This document shows positions 11,507 through 23,479 of a stretch of 64,000 bases of DNA, one piece after another. Position 1 is the first letter of the stretch, and each line of letters opens with the position of its first letter. Made by a program: the position numbers and the translations under genes. This stretch comes from Reticulitermes speratus. Taxonomy: Eukaryota > Arthropoda > Insecta > Blattodea > Rhinotermitidae. The stretch covers positions 37,755,478-37,819,477 of the forward strand of contig JAJKFL010000006.1 in the NCBI GenBank assembly GCA_021186555.1, given 5' to 3'. The notes below the pieces were generated by a model. That model was not told where the DNA came from, searched no databases, and saw nothing but the letters and a program-made list of their open reading frames with translations.

Positions 11507-11963
11507 CCTTTACTCTTATAAAAGTGCTTCACAAATGCAGCATAACACAGTTCACTCTCACCGAATACACTTCAAGACGCAACCCCCACAATATACTGCA
11601 CCAGAGCCACTTCTTCTTCATATCAAATTTTATATTTATATATACTACAACATCAGGAGGACCGCACTGAAACGTGAAGTAAACAAAACGACAACACTAC
11701 ATACAGCGCGAGTGTCTATCGCCGTGCTACAAAAATCCATCGTAAACAGTACAGTGTAGTGCGCGATCTCATGAAACCCTTAGAAGTGCGAACATCCTTT
11801 ACACAATAGACGTGTGAACAGTGTTTTTAATAAGTTATTTAACAAATCATCTTTTTAACTTTGTTTATGACTCGTGTGTTTTTAACTCATGCTCCAGATA
11901 GTGCATATTTTTAAATAATCAAACAGATGCTGCATTTGTGAAGCACTTTTATAAGAGTAAAGG

Positions 11964-12004
11964 ATCCCTGATGATGGCTCGCAAAGAGCCGAAACGCGTT
12001 GGAT
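11964..12004 (+). ncRNA. Hammerhead-ribozyme-like motif B
   Basis: The sequence is identical to motif A but on the plus strand: AUCC-CUGAUGA-U-GGCUC-GCAAA-GAGCC-GAAAC, then ACGCGU palindrome and GUU before GGAU. Predicted self-cleavage is between 12000 and 12001. The downstream GTGCATTTTGTTGG is at 12046-12059. Confidence 0.75.
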
Positions 12005-12076
12005 AGTATCATGATATAAGGAGCTGGTCTGCGCCTTGAAAGTTGTGCATTTTGTTGGTGTTTATTTTTAAATATA

Positions 12077-14297
12077 TGAAAATGCACGGTGAATTAAGAT
12101 TAAAGATATATATATTTCCTTTGTAATTCTGGAGGAAGACCATAAAATTTGTCACGTTCCATATTTTTCACACGCGCCGTTCCCCTTTTTTAAGTGCCGT
12201 AGTGTAGGTCCGTTAGAGGCCTGATTGCCAAAGGGTTGCACGGTGACTTTACTCTGCAATCACTTTATGAATCAGTGGACCATAGGATCGTCTTCTGTGT
12301 CTTATCTCATTATACTACGCATAGTGTTCAGTACCGACAAGAGTATGTGAGTAGGTGAGCAGCTGTTTTTCGTGTATCTATAAGTGGAAGTATCACATGC
12401 ACGGCTGTAAATATTTTCGTGGATGTTTGGGCTTTGAAGAATATTTAATGAACTCTTACTGCTTTGTGGAGAGGCATGAATGAGTTACTGGAGCGTCGGT
12501 TCCCATCTTTGTATCCTGTGAATCAATACACAGCTTCATTTATCCGTTGGATAAAGGTTGTTACCTGTTTATACACAGTTACACGTGTGATTGCGTCAGA
12601 CATACCGTGTTTAGTCCGCAACCAATAATGACGTAATTATTTCAGTCTGTCCACTGAAGGCACCCACCTGCACTGCTTTGAAGTCTTCTGAACTAGATTA
12701 GCTTCGTTGTATTTAGTGGCTCTGTTTTATACTTAGGGTACGTAAGTTGGCAGGGCACTTCGTTTTCAAGATGATACTGAGCAAATACTGTGGCGTAAGG
12801 GCGCTCAAACAAGCAGTGAGAAATGGACTACGGTGTTAAGTCGTGGCTAACATAAACACACACACTACGGCACACATTTTTAAATAATAAGCGTGGTAAC
12901 GCTGTTGGCTGTGTTGAGAGCGTGTATTTTAACGGCGTTAGTCATGTTAAGAGCGTATATTATACCACCAATGCTTTTGTAGGGTTACTTAAATCTTCGT
13001 TACGTCCGTTTATCAGCTAACTTCAAGCCTGTCACCCGAACTTGGACTACACTCCGTATTTTGTTTCCCTTTTACCATTCCCTTATTTACAGGAAGGCAT
13101 CAGTTTGAGACTTGCAACATATCAGGTGGGTTGCTGCATCTTTCACGTATTTTTTTTTTCCAGTGTACACATCCTGTCTGATTTCTTTTTAATTTTGCAT
13201 TGGTCCCTTATCTGTTGACTGCTGATGTAGATAATAAAGAATTTACTTCAAATCCTGTTGTCTTTGTTAATGTTATGATTATCCCCGTAATTATAATTTT
13301 AATTTCATTATTAGCTGTCCCATTGGTAACAGTGCGTTTGTGGTTCAGACTAGAGCACGTAGACACTGATGTGACGTGGGCTATATGGACGCATTCCAGG
13401 TTTCGAAATCAAAGATCAGTTAGTGCTAACTACACTACACCTCTCCAAACATTGTCATCATTTACGAAATACGAAAAGCAAGAACTGTTTCATTTTCTTG
13501 CCAGCATTCTTCCGGCGTAGTGACGAAATTTATTACAGTACGGCTAGACTGATGTTTGCTACATGGAAACTCTTGCGCTGCTGTGGTAACCCGCCCACGT
13601 CCATACTGAAGCCTTTCATATTGCCTGTAGCGACTGAAAGGTTAACTTTACGCGTGTGGCATGTCTGCTGCTGCGTATGATTTTAGCAGGTATATTTTCA
13701 TCGACGTCATGGGATGTTAGCCATCAGCGCGTGGTCATACATTTGCGTAGGTGCTTGTTCGCACGCACTTAGAAGTACCGTAGGCAATTCTATAAATATA
13801 TGCCATTGACGATTACTTTATAAAGGAAGTAAGTACAGTTACATTTCTTCTCATTTTACGAACGTCGAATTAACGAATTTTCGCCTTAACGTACACGCAA
13901 AATTCATGTCACTTTTTGTAGTGGACTTTCGCTACAACGAAAAGGCGCCAAGCAGACAGTCTGACTGCTGCCATAAATTTTGCCATCGTCGTGACTCACA
14001 ATGCGCCGTGCATTGTGTTGCCCGCACTACGCGCGTCACACGATACCGGGAAGTATCTACTGTGCATCTTCCTGTACGTGCCTCAGTCGACTTGTGTTTA
14101 ATTGACATGTACATGCTTGACGAATAATACAAGTCACTTGAAAACTGTAGAGTGTAATGGTCGGTTTGCCAGGAAGCGCACACTTGTTTTTTTTTAATTA
14201 ATCCATATTACCGTATCCTTAATGACCTGTTAATTGCACAGAATGCGTACCACCCGACCACATTTTTAAATGTCGATATAACAGTACCAACCTACAA
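12077..14297. other. Unassigned stretch, no gene seen
   Basis: No recognisable protein domain in any frame. A T-run lies at about 13151-13159. The patch at 13855-13945 (CGAATTAACGAATTTTCGCC...) faintly resembles the end of a Tigger-type element but has no visible partner. Frames around 13200-13680 do not look like exons. Confidence 0.45.
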
Positions 14298-14341
14298 CTC
14301 CCGGCATGTTTCGGTTAACAGTTTAACCATCATCAGGGATA
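14298..14341 (-). ncRNA. Hammerhead-ribozyme-like motif C, degenerate
   Basis: On the minus strand: UAUCC-CUGAUGA-U-GGUUAA-ACUG-UUAACC-GAAAC with a CAUG palindrome. Stem II is a perfect six-pair helix whose sequence differs from the other copies. Stem I keeps only GG/CC, so this copy is probably inactive. Confidence 0.6.
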
Positions 14342-15204
14342 TATTTGAAAGCTTCTTATGCTTCTGTGCAATGTGTCCCTGCATTGAACATTCCTGTTTT
14401 TGAGATGTGAAGCCGTGTAGGTTGTAGGGTAGACATTTACGTGCATTTCGGAGGAACTGAATGCCTCCACGTTCTAAGTAATCAGTGTAGTTTAATAATG
14501 TTAGTTTACTAGAATTATTTGGCTACATTTTGAGCGAAAGATGTTCGATTTCCCACAGGAATGGATTTTTCACTTCGCCATAACGTCTAGACCAGCTCTG
14601 AAGTCCACTCGACCTTCTAATCAAAGGGTATGGGAGTCTCTTTCCTTGGTGGTAAAGCGGCCGAATTTGAAGCTAACCACCCAGTTCCGTCTGGTGCTGT
14701 ATGCAGCTATACCTTCTTTTGTGTTATACTTACGCTTGGAGGTACCTCATTGTGATAAACTTCGTGTAGCCTTAGGCCATTAAGACCTGCTTCTGTGAAT
14801 CTAAGTACGGTCTCGGCCTCTCCATCCTCGTTTTTTATTGTTTGTAGTCTCGTTGCACCTTTACGTTTATGTGTGTAATTCATGATAATGAGCAACTAAC
14901 AATTCTTATACATAGTTGTCAATAAACTGCTGAAGGTGCACAATGTTTAGGAATGTTACTTGAAGGCAAGGCTAGCACTAGCCTTGCGAAGGCCTGAAGA
15001 TCCCGAAGACTTGCATCTTCATAACCTGGCTGTGAGGATTTCAAATCTCGCTAAGCCTAGCGAAAGCCTACCTGCCCGTATACAATAACAACTTACACTT
15101 CATGACATCATCTATCGCGAGGTTAATCCGGGAAATATGATAAGACGTTTCAGGAGTTGGGCAGTAAGTTCAGGAGAGATGATGTCCCAGAAATATATTC
15201 ACTA
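14342..15204. other. Unassigned stretch with a possible SINE scrap
   Basis: The segment 14590-14690 (AGACCAGCTCTGAAGTCC..., CTAACCACCCAG) recalls the body of SINE-D, but too little matches for a firm call. Nothing else was seen. Confidence 0.4.
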
Positions 15205-15385
15205 TCTTGTTGAGGTAAAGGTAAAGTTCACCCTAGAACAGGCCACGAAGGCCCATAGGGGGAGTAGAGGTATAGCACTACTCTTTCTTTAACCTCGGCG
15301 CTAGATGGGGTGGGTGGTCAACGCCACGCCCCGGCCGCTTTACCCCCGGGAATGACCCGGTGCCCATTGTACAGAAGGCTGACTA
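15205..15385 (-). mobile_element. SINE-B copy, partial
   Basis: It shares with the copy at 5540 the block GCCACGCCCCGGCCGCTTTACCCCCGG and the GGCGCTAGA block. It extends further at the 3' end of the element (CACGAAGGCCCATAGGGGGA) but lacks the tRNA-like head beyond ACAGAAGGCTGA. Confidence 0.75.
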
Positions 15386-16339
15386 TCTTGTTGAGCACAT
15401 TTATATTCGAGTTCTTGTTGCAGTTTCGTGTATGTGAATGATGTTTCAGAATGTGAATGAGACTGGATTTATCCGTATCAGGTGAGTAGAAAGATAGACA
15501 TAACAGTAGTGTATATTCGAATTGGATAGTTGGGTTTGTTGGTGTCACGACGGAAAGAGAAATGCATGGGAGAGGACAAATGGCACTTGGTGTATAGCGG
15601 GTTGCTGTATACGCTTGTACTTTGAGCCTGTGGCTCTCTTCTGTAGTACGACTGAAACCATGTTGAAATGTATATATAGAACACATCCAGAACTGCAGTA
15701 AATCAATAACAAGCAAGGGCTGTCCGACCCCTTCCCTCGCTCCATATACTCGTATAACCATCATCATCATCATCAACATTATCACCGTCTTCCCTTCCAC
15801 CCAGTTTAAACAAAACGCTCAACCCTCCCCCTCCACGTGGTCATCGCTTTTGTTTCTGCTGTAACACCGCACTTCAGTTAACATTTCCAGATGATGAATA
15901 CTTCATGACGCGTTCTTTTAGTCAGATTTGGTCAACACTTAAATGAGATTAAGTCAGTTAGTGCGGAAGATAAGGCAGTGTGCTTCTGAGGAGGTTACAG
16001 GTTCCATTCGAATTTCCGGATTGAGCCAATACGTGAAAGAATTTAGGGGGAATGTCCGCAGATCGTAACACATGTGACGGTTTGCTTTGTCCCAAGGTTT
16101 TGATCCCAGATTATTTGAAATGTGCTTTTTCTCGTTTTACATAACACACGCTGCAAGATTTCTTCGTATCTCAGCATTTACAATCGCTTGATACCTGGTA
16201 AACGGCGAAATATTGTATTTCTTCTGCTTACTTCGAAAACGGCGAGATTCATGGATTGTTATGTTTAGATAGTCAATTTTTTCTTAGGCCGCAGCTCGTA
16301 CTTCACAGAGAATACCGTCTGTCTTAACTAAAAATAGAT
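15386..16339. other. Unassigned stretch, no gene seen
   Basis: A 160-codon open frame on the minus strand crosses the boundary with the SINE and starts in an ATG/CAT microsatellite (15760-15780). It has no recognisable domain and is rejected as a gene. The rest is featureless. Confidence 0.5.
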
Positions 16340-16530
16340 TGTATCGTAAGTATATGTACGTCTTTATGTAAAGTGTATTTGTGTCAGATTTTAACCAAAA
16401 TCGGAATTTATCGATAGACTTTAGCAAAAGCCCCAAATATGAATTTTCATGACAATATGAGCGGTGGGAGTGACGCTGTTTCATGCCGCAGATCGGGGGA
16501 TAGACAAACATGACAGGAATAATAGACATT
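16340..16530. repeat. Relic of the element family seen at 38143
   Basis: CAGATTTTAACCAAAATCGG, ATTTATCGATAGACTTTAGC and AATTTTCATGA follow the same order as AGATTTTAATGAAACTTGAA, TTTTCTCGACTGATTTTCG and AAATTTTCATGAAAGTCCG in the copy at 58204. This is a diverged internal fragment. Confidence 0.5.
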
Positions 16531-17017
16531 TTTCGTAACTGCTTTGCGAACGAGCCAAAAAATATTGTGTTTACGATTTGTGGAGTAAAAGAGCTGCCTT
16601 TCTTTTGCTTTAAACAATATTTTTTATTGTATGCACAGAAACATTGTACAGAAACAGTTTTCCAGACGGTGTTAGGCAATTTCATCACGTGTTTGACAAT
16701 GTATGAAATATATTACACTTACCTCTTTATGAGACTTGTCGTGTCCCGTGAAGGTGTATGTACCCCGGATTCAGAATCGCAGGTTTATACGATGAATATC
16801 GGTCCCCCACCGTATTGGATCCTACATTACGCTTGGAGGCCCTGTCATTCGGACGTCGTCGTAGTCATTATCATCATCATCATCATCACCTATCACCAAT
16901 CATCTGTTTCTGTCATCGGGAGCAAAATAGAAACACCGCTCACAATGTCGATTCGTAGCATTACTTTAGTCATGATGGCCAAAGACCATCTTTGAAGGCG
17001 TGAACTACTAATAAGCC
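16531..17017. other. Unassigned stretch, no gene seen
   Basis: A 161-codon frame crosses here but ends in a CAT/ATC microsatellite (16868-16888) and has no recognisable domain. Confidence 0.5.
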
Positions 17018-17267
17018 GATCCCAGTGGCCGCGCGGTTTAAGGCGTGGGTCTGCGGCCGCTCGCTTGCTGGGATTGTGGGTTCGAATCCCCCGGGGGCAT
17101 GGATGTCTCTTGTGAGTGTTGTGTGTTGTCAGGTAGAGGGCTCAGCGTCGGGCTGAGCACTCGTCCAGAGGAGTCCTACCGAGTGTGGTGCGTCTGAGTG
17201 TGATCCTGAAGCCTCGATATTGAGGAGGCCCTGCCGCACTAGGGGCTGTTGCGCCACTGGGGGAAAA
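17018..17267 (+). mobile_element. SINE-A, near full length
   Basis: The head is tRNA-like: GATCCCAGTGGCCGCGCGGT, then TTTAAGGCGTGGGTCTGCGG and a box B of GGTTCGAATCCC. The body contains the conserved CGTCCAGAGGAGTCCTACCG block, and the tail is GGGGGAAAAAAAA. Other copies are at 20788, 54155 (both plus) and 35589 (minus), with 3' fragments at 1 and 61040. Confidence 0.88.
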
Positions 17268-17814
17268 AAAACTACTAGTAGACAGTATTTGATCCAAGGG
17301 GACCTAATATATGAAGGTGTGAGAGCTCACTGCGGTGAATTTAAGACTGCAGTCTTGGGGAAGGTGACTCTGTGTGGCTTGATACGGTGTCAGACCCCCA
17401 AAAAGCTGTAGTCTTAAGTAAAGATATTTCATGCACACTATGGATTTTTGTGATAATTAGAAACATCTGTGTAGTTCAGGCAGTATATTTCATTTATTGG
17501 TTTCCTTTGTGTTGCTTGATTTTGGTCTGCGAAATTTAGGACAAGAGAGTTTGTACATTTTCATGCCCTTTTTGCTCACAATAGACCGCCCGTGCTTATG
17601 TGTATGTATCAAACATTAGTTCGTGAAAGTTTAACCTGGTTAAATGAATGTTCAGTAAACTCATTTTTAGCTTTTTTTGGCGCAACCTTGTATGTCGTGT
17701 TGTCGGTATCTCATATAATTAACGAAACCAAAAGTTTATGAAGTAGACGGAATTATGCTTATAATACACTTACGTCTAGCTTCCAAAGCTACGACCTACC
17801 AGGTGTAAGCTCCA
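17268..17814. other. Unassigned stretch, no gene seen
   Basis: Nothing recognisable. Confidence 0.5.
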
Positions 17815-18115
17815 GTACGGCCGTGCCATGGCTCAGGCTGTTAGTCGCCGGCTCCGTCCTCCGTCCGCGGAGGCCTGAGGTCGATCCCGGGTCGGTCCAT
17901 GTGGGATTTGTGGTGGACAAAGTGGCACTGGGACAGAGTTCTCCCCGAATACTTCGGTTTTCCCATGTCAATTTCATTCCATCGGTGCTCCATTACTTGG
18001 AAGAATGAAATAAACTGATCATCTTTCTCTTCATCGTCATCACAAGCATTGCACGATAAGCGTTAAGGCTGCGGTGCGTCCGTAGCTTCTTCTGCGGGGC
18101 CCTTCACACACAAAA
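17815..18115 (+). mobile_element. SINE-C, tRNA-headed
   Basis: It opens GGCCGTGCCATGGCTCAGGC (box A region), has a diverged box B (GGTCGATCCCGGG), and a long conserved body (GGGATTTGTGGTGGACAAAG, CATCTTTC, TTAAGGCTGCGGTGCGTCCG). Closely related copies lie at 31442 (plus) and 41262 (minus). Confidence 0.88.
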
Positions 18116-18879
18116 AGAGCTCCAGTATCCTACACAATTTACTTATTAGTTTGTTTTTGAAACCAAATTACGTTTTTAATTTAACAGAAAGCGTTAGATT
18201 CATGGCGTCATTGTCACCTGTCATTTGAAGACTAAAATGACTGTACATTATATATAAAGCTTCAGTTCGTACATCACAGATAGCAGTAAGCTTTTATTGA
18301 AGAGATCAGTCGGTTCACATAGGCAGCCCCATACCTTCGTACTTCTCATACATCTTGGAAACGTGCGAAAGTCGAACAGCTAAATTTCACATTTTAGTAG
18401 GTTGTTACGTTTGAGGGCGGGACGAAAATTGTAAAATTCCCATTTATGTTATAAATGTTTGGGGTTTATACCCCTGAGTGTTATACGACTACATTAGTAT
18501 ATAAATGCCAGTATAAAAAACGTAGATTTCGCTTTAAATACGGACAGTAAAACTTTTTAATTAATGCTTTTCAGTCTCAATTCACCTTGTGACTGCGTAC
18601 CGGAAGTAATATTTAGTGGACTGAATAAATTGATTGTAGTGTTGGAAGGAAGGACTTGCTGATGATTTTGCAAGGGATTAAGCAGCAGATTTCGATGCTG
18701 TCGTAGGTGGTGTTTTATCGACTTTTCTCAAGTATTTGTTAAAAGAGATTTGAACGTCAGTCTTTTTCTTCTCGTGATGAAAGAGCATATAGCAATCCAT
18801 ATCCAAACCAATGGCTGTACGGACTTGTGAACTTCTCTCAGCATTTGAATGATATTCTGCTATGATGTTTAAGAACCGT
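18116..18879. other. Unassigned stretch, no gene seen
   Basis: No recognisable feature. It may contain the undetected 3' end of the adjoining Tigger relic. Confidence 0.45.
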
Positions 18880-20130
18880 TCAGGATAGGTTCAAGCTTCA
18901 TTAGTTTTCTTCACGATCGTTGTATTAGTGGGTGCTTTGATAGTCGTCACCTTGGGCTTCAGGCGGTTGCTTATCTGCCTTTTGCTTGTCAACCAGATCT
19001 TTGTTAGACATGTACTCCAACTGAAATGCAGTCAGTTCATCCACATATTCACTGCTGTCTCCGAAGTCCAGTTGGTTCATGAGCTGAACAGTTTCTTCTG
19101 TAGCATTTTCAAGGTGTCTTCTCAAATGCTTTAAAGTTTGGTAGGGCCTACTACCAAATCTGAGAACAACTTATTTCAACAGTCACTCGTTGTTGATACC
19201 TTAATCTCTACCCAGGAGTTTCTAGTATTATTGACTGCATTCCAGATGCTGTGGCCTTTCCAGAATTTGTTAGGTTAAGTGCATCTTTCTTGCCGGCTAC
19301 GCAAATAGTCTGGTTGATTGTTCTGAAGCTGTCCGGTTTGAAGGTGGCTAGGACTGACTGCTCCATAGGCTGTGGTATTTGTGGTATTTGGAGACAGAAG
19401 CACAACTTTAATTTCCGGATAAAGATTCTGTAATGATTGTGGATGCCCGGGAGCTTTGTTCAGAATTAACAATGCCTTGAATGATAAATTATGCCTGCTG
19501 CAACATTATTTGGCTGTTGGAACAAAATGAAGACCAAACCAATTCTGAAAAATTGTTTCATTGACTGAGGAACTTGAATTAGATTTCCAGATGACTGGCA
19601 GCATTGTCGTAGGCTTCACCTTCAAACTGAGCTGTAGGATTTCCTGACTGGTAGACTAGCGTGAGTTTGATTTTAAAGTAACCTGCATCTTGCCACCAAG
19701 GAGCAGTGTGTGGATGCCTTTAGCTACCTTATTCCCAGGTACAACTGTATCTTTCTTTGCCAGGTAAGTTCGTGCCGGCATCTTTTTACAAAATGACCGA
19801 TACTCTTAAACATTAAAAATTTGGCGAGGGGGTGATTACCCTCTTGAATAATTCTAGGAAGCTTTTTAATGAAATTATGTGCAGCGGCTTTGTGTGCACT
19901 TGCAGATTCTGCAGTCAGTTTAGCATTACAGAAATAAGCTCTTATCTTGAACTTGTAACACTGTCCTTTGCTTGTCTAAAATTATGGAGTATCGGTGGCC
20001 CTTCTGGTAATCGTTTCTTCTAATCTCCATACAGACTGATAACCCTGGCTAGAATTACTGACTCACTGGAATTTTTTATGCTCATCTCTCCATTTCCTCC
20101 ATCACCATAACTGGCTTTTTTAGACACAGT
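18880..20130 (-). pseudogene. Decayed Tigger/pogo (DDE_1) transposase
   Basis: Minus-strand pieces in family order: near 19830-19700 a segment matching the block around the first catalytic Asp and the ARTYLAKKDTVVPGNKVAKG segment; near 19690-19550 a LLLGGKMQ/LKVKP-like stretch; at 19472-19380 LILNKAPGHPQSLQNLYPEI followed by KVVLLSPNTT; then a LATFKPD segment; and a C-terminal DELTAFQLEYMS tail near 19125-18925. In this family the second catalytic Asp sits in LDNAPGHP; here it reads LNKAPGHP, so the Asp is lost. Several frameshifts split the gene. Terminal repeats were not found, so the limits are approximate. Confidence 0.72.
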
Positions 20131-20616
20131 CTTCGACGAAACATCTCCAGCATTTTGTACATGTTCTTTAATCTTGTATTATTTTACAGTTGTATGTGCA
20201 GTCGACCGCTTTAAGTCCATTGAGCCACCGACTTAGGCTAAGTTCGCCATCGGGACGCCTTAATAATTTCCGTGTTTAAGTAATATTAGGTTGATGAGAC
20301 CTACGCTTAACCTGGTGTCAACACTTTTATTTTTCCATTTTCCACCCATAAGGGCAAAATGCAATAACATATCCGTATAATTGCGTTGTCGAATACTTGT
20401 GTATAGACTGAAATGGCAACACTGCGTAGACTGACCTGTTCGTTGGCATGCATGTCCGTCAGCTGATTGTCGAAAGTCCGAAATCGGCGTACGACAGCTG
20501 GTTTATGGGTGGCAATGTATAACGTACGAATATGCGGCTTGTGTGCATTTCGAGGACTACCGCACAGGGAAAGAATTCCTTTTACAATAATACAATTTTT
20601 GGACGAAATGGAACTT
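20131..20616. other. Unassigned stretch, no gene seen
   Basis: A 115-codon minus frame and a 114-codon plus frame overlap here; neither has a recognisable domain. It may hold the N-terminal remnants of the Tigger relic. Confidence 0.4.
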
Positions 20617-20787
20617 TTAAACCTGACGGCACGGGGATGCCAGTTTTCGTCCACGGTGAGTCGATGGCTTCTACATCATATCTGTTTTCGTCCAAGAGAA
20701 AAAGCAGCTAGCTCTCAAGCCATTCGAAGGGTATATCTGTTTTCGTCCACCGCTATTGTTCATGTTTGCATCCCCGTGAACGGTGCC

Positions 20788-21036
20788 GATCCCAGTGGCC
20801 GCACAGTCTAAGGCGTGGGTCTGCGACCGCTCCCTAGCTGGGATTGCGGCTTCGAAACCCGCTGGGGGCATGCATGTATGTCTTTTGTGAGTGTTGTGTG
20901 TTGTGTAGGTAGCGGTCTCTGTGTCGGGCTGATCACTCGTCCAGAATAGTCCTCCGAGTGCGGTGTGTCTGAGTGTGATCGTGAAGCCTCGACAACGAGG
21001 AGGCCTTGGCAGCTATGGGCTGTCGCGCCATGGAAT
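20788..21036 (+). mobile_element. SINE-A copy
   Basis: The head GATCCCAGTGGCCGCACAGT, a mutated box B (GGCTTCGAAACCC) and the CGTCCAGAATAGTCCTCCGA body identify it. It sits just inside the left inverted repeat of the 2.9-kb block. Confidence 0.85.
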
Positions 21037-21936
21037 AAATTATCCCCTTCAATGAAAACAATACTAAGGTGTCCTGGTATGCGGTTGCCAGATCATACTT
21101 GGATAGCTCGAATGACGTAATCTTTGTTCTCACCCTTATCCACCAACATGTTTAGCCAATTATTTCGATTAACATGTTACTTACTTTTTTTTCTTCAGCC
21201 AATCAAGTTCGATTACTGTTTCTAACCGATCCCTGCTCTTACCCTCTCCGCTCACAGTTTGTAGCTGTCATTGTTCTTATTCTGAGAGCGATATGCAGAT
21301 AGGTAAGAGGATCAGCTGGCCCTTCACTTGTTTATGCACTGTGTCGTCGGTGTTCTGACGTCACCACTTCATGCCCCGGTCTGGGTTCCAACGAGATCAC
21401 TGCTATCTCGTAATATTTAACTAACTGGATATTTTGTCAGCAGTAGTCAGAAGCTGACAACGAACGACTTTGAGTCTTCTCACTCACACTTATCGAAATA
21501 CTTTTACCATCCTCACCCCGACATCAGTTTATTCATAATTAAGTTAAAGAATATCAAAATATGATTTATGTACAATTATGAAGTGTTAATTTGCCTGCTA
21601 CAGTGACCAACAAAAGAAGTCACGTTGCTAAGGGATTGGTAGAAGATTTAATTAAAATATATGAAAGGGGAAAAATTTCTAGGTTAGAATTTGTTTCCAA
21701 AGTTAGGTACTGATGCAGAAAATGACATGTAATGTAAGTGTGAGCAAATTGTGATAAAACGAATAGTTAAGCGCCTGATTGATGTAATTATCCTTAACAT
21801 AAGAATTTCATTAAAAGAAGGCAGAGTTCATTGATCATTTTTAAAGATACACTACTCGACCACATTTTAATAAATTTTATTCAAAGTAAAGTGATTTGAA
21901 AGATGTCTTCCATTATTTATGAACATCATAGCAGAG
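21037..21936. other. Unassigned stretch, no gene seen
   Basis: No recognisable gene. The region next to 21850 (TACACTACTCGACCACATTT) could be the 3' end of the adjacent mariner relic, but no matching inverted end was found. Confidence 0.45.
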
Positions 21937-23010
21937 TTACTTATTAGACATAACACCCGTCAGATGTCCATCAAGTCTGATTAACTGATGGACTTGGTTC
22001 AAAACAATTTCCATTAAGCGAAGTAACATGGCCGGTGGGATGGCATTAATTTCATCAGAATTCTCTGTTTGAGGTTATGTAAGTCTGCCGGACGTGCTTG
22101 AAACTAACCCCACGAAAAGTAATCACACGCCGACAGATCGACCGAACGGGCTGGCCAAGAAATGTCGCCATAGCGGGGACTTATGCGATGTAAAAAAACA
22201 CAGTTCTTAAGGTGTGCATCGACTGCCTAGCAGTAAGTGCTGTTGCTCCATCTTGTTGGAACAAGAAGGTGGCAATGTCCATATCACGACGGCGTAACTC
22301 TGGAAGCAAGAACTCATTCACCATATGCACATACCGGTCAGATTTCACAGTAACCGCATTGCCAGTTTCATCCTCGAAAAAATAAGGACGAATGATACCG
22401 AACGCTAATATCCCAGATCATACTGTTGCTCTCTGACTGTGAAGTGGTTTCACATACAATTCATTCAGATTAGCTCCACTTCTTTTCTGTTTATTCACAC
22501 AACCAGGCAGTTGAAAGTGAGCTTCATCTGACATTATCACCTGAAGAATAGCATCTGAATGTTCGTTCACTAAGGTAACAAATTGCTCACAAAATGCACT
22601 TCTTGAAGCAAAATCACGGTTTGGCAGTTCTCGCACAGTGTGTAATTGGTAGGGGTGAAAAAGTAAACCACAATGAAGTATCCGTCGGAGCGACTGCTCG
22701 ATATGTTGAGGGCAACTGAATGTCTACGTGCTGATCGTTTGGGGCTACGACCGATAGCGGCTCGTGCTGTTTCAATGTTTTCCTGTGTCCGCACAGTTTT
22801 GACTCTGCCTTCAGGTTTTTTATTTGTTGCAGAAGTCGTGGTTCGAAACTTGTGTACCCATTTCTTGATTGTGTTGTGATCAGGAACCGTTCCGTGTCTC
22901 CCAATGTTAAAATGTCGTCAGAATATTTGTTGCGTTGGTATCACAGAGTCGTTATTTTTAAAAAACGTCTCTACGGCGAACGCACGGTGTACAGCCGATC
23001 ACTGATCCAT
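21937..23010 (-). pseudogene. Second mariner-like transposase, decayed
   Basis: The frame begins MDQ-stop-SAVHRAFAVETFF and continues VIPTQQIF and HFNIGRHGTVPDHNTIKKWV, the helix-turn-helix region of a mariner/IS630-type transposase. Then come a basic KPEGRVKTVRTQENIETARA linker and SDEAHFQLPGCVNKQK, which holds the first catalytic Asp. Next are the ELYVKPLHSQRATVW segment, NAVTVKSDRYVHMVNEFLLP, and FLFQQDGATALTARQSM with the second Asp. The third catalytic region is near a frameshift at about 22160. The stop is at 21937-21939. Frameshifts and stops make it non-functional. It is unrelated in sequence to the mariner at 1458. Confidence 0.85.
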
Positions 23011-23479
23011 GTTTACTACACGGCGTCCCTAGCAGAACTCTATAACACAATTAGTTCAATCTCCTCTCGGGGACCACCAAATTACTACGTAAATCAAAAC
23101 GATGAATGAATTTTGCCCCATTCTGTATTATAGTGCTTGTTGTAATTATACTGATTTAAGAATTTCGTTAAACTAAGGCTACATTGCTTGGTAAAAATTG
23201 TTATATTGTTTTAGTACATTGTTTTAATAAAGGATTTCTCATTAAATTAGGTGAACTTTATTTCAAACAATCTTCTGCCACCCGAAACAAATGTCTTCCG
23301 CAACTGCCTTATGCTCATTCACGAGATATGAGCCGTGGACGAAATAGAATATTATACCTGTTGGTCGTGAACGAAAATGGATATGACCTTTTTCCTCGCG
23401 AAGGGTAGGGGATTAACCGTGGACGAAAAGTGACATGCCCGACGGTACACACATTAACTACGGAGTTCTAAAGGGTTAA

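Larger units (their letters stand above)
11393..12076. mobile_element. Fold-back element with a hammerhead motif in each arm
   Basis: Arms of about 150 bp (11393-11543 and 11927-12076) are almost exact reverse complements, separated by about 383 bp of unrelated sequence. Each arm carries the same hammerhead-like core, oriented outward, and the outer GTGCATTTTGTTGGTG motif that recurs at other hammerhead copies in the window. No transposase is present. The structure suits a non-autonomous element or two inverted solo terminal repeats of a Penelope-like element. No clear target duplication was seen, perhaps because the left flank is a TA repeat. Confidence 0.85.
20617..23479. mobile_element. 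2.9-kb block with inverted ends, possibly piggyBac-like
   Basis: The left part (20620-20755) and the right part (23310-23475) share, in inverted orientation, several TTTTCGTCCACGG or similar 13-mers with matching spacing, plus a CGTCGGGCATG/CGGCACGGGGATG block. The right end reads CTAAAGGG followed by TTAA. The left end abuts TTAA before ACCTGACGGC. TTAA with CCC-type ends is the piggyBac signature, but no piggyBac transposase was seen inside. A SINE-A copy and a mariner relic occupy the interior. Confidence 0.45.

Noticed and set aside
15318..15800. 160-codon minus-strand frame
   Set aside because: It starts in an ATG/CAT microsatellite and runs into SINE-B sequence.
16510..16995. 161-codon plus-strand frame
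   Set aside because: No domain; it ends in a CAT/ATC microsatellite and an unrelated overlapping frame on the other strand is equally long.
17018..17100. tRNA gene (box A and box B present)
   Set aside because: The same head recurs with a common non-tRNA body in several copies, so this is a SINE. No copy forms a full cloverleaf with a proper acceptor stem by eye.
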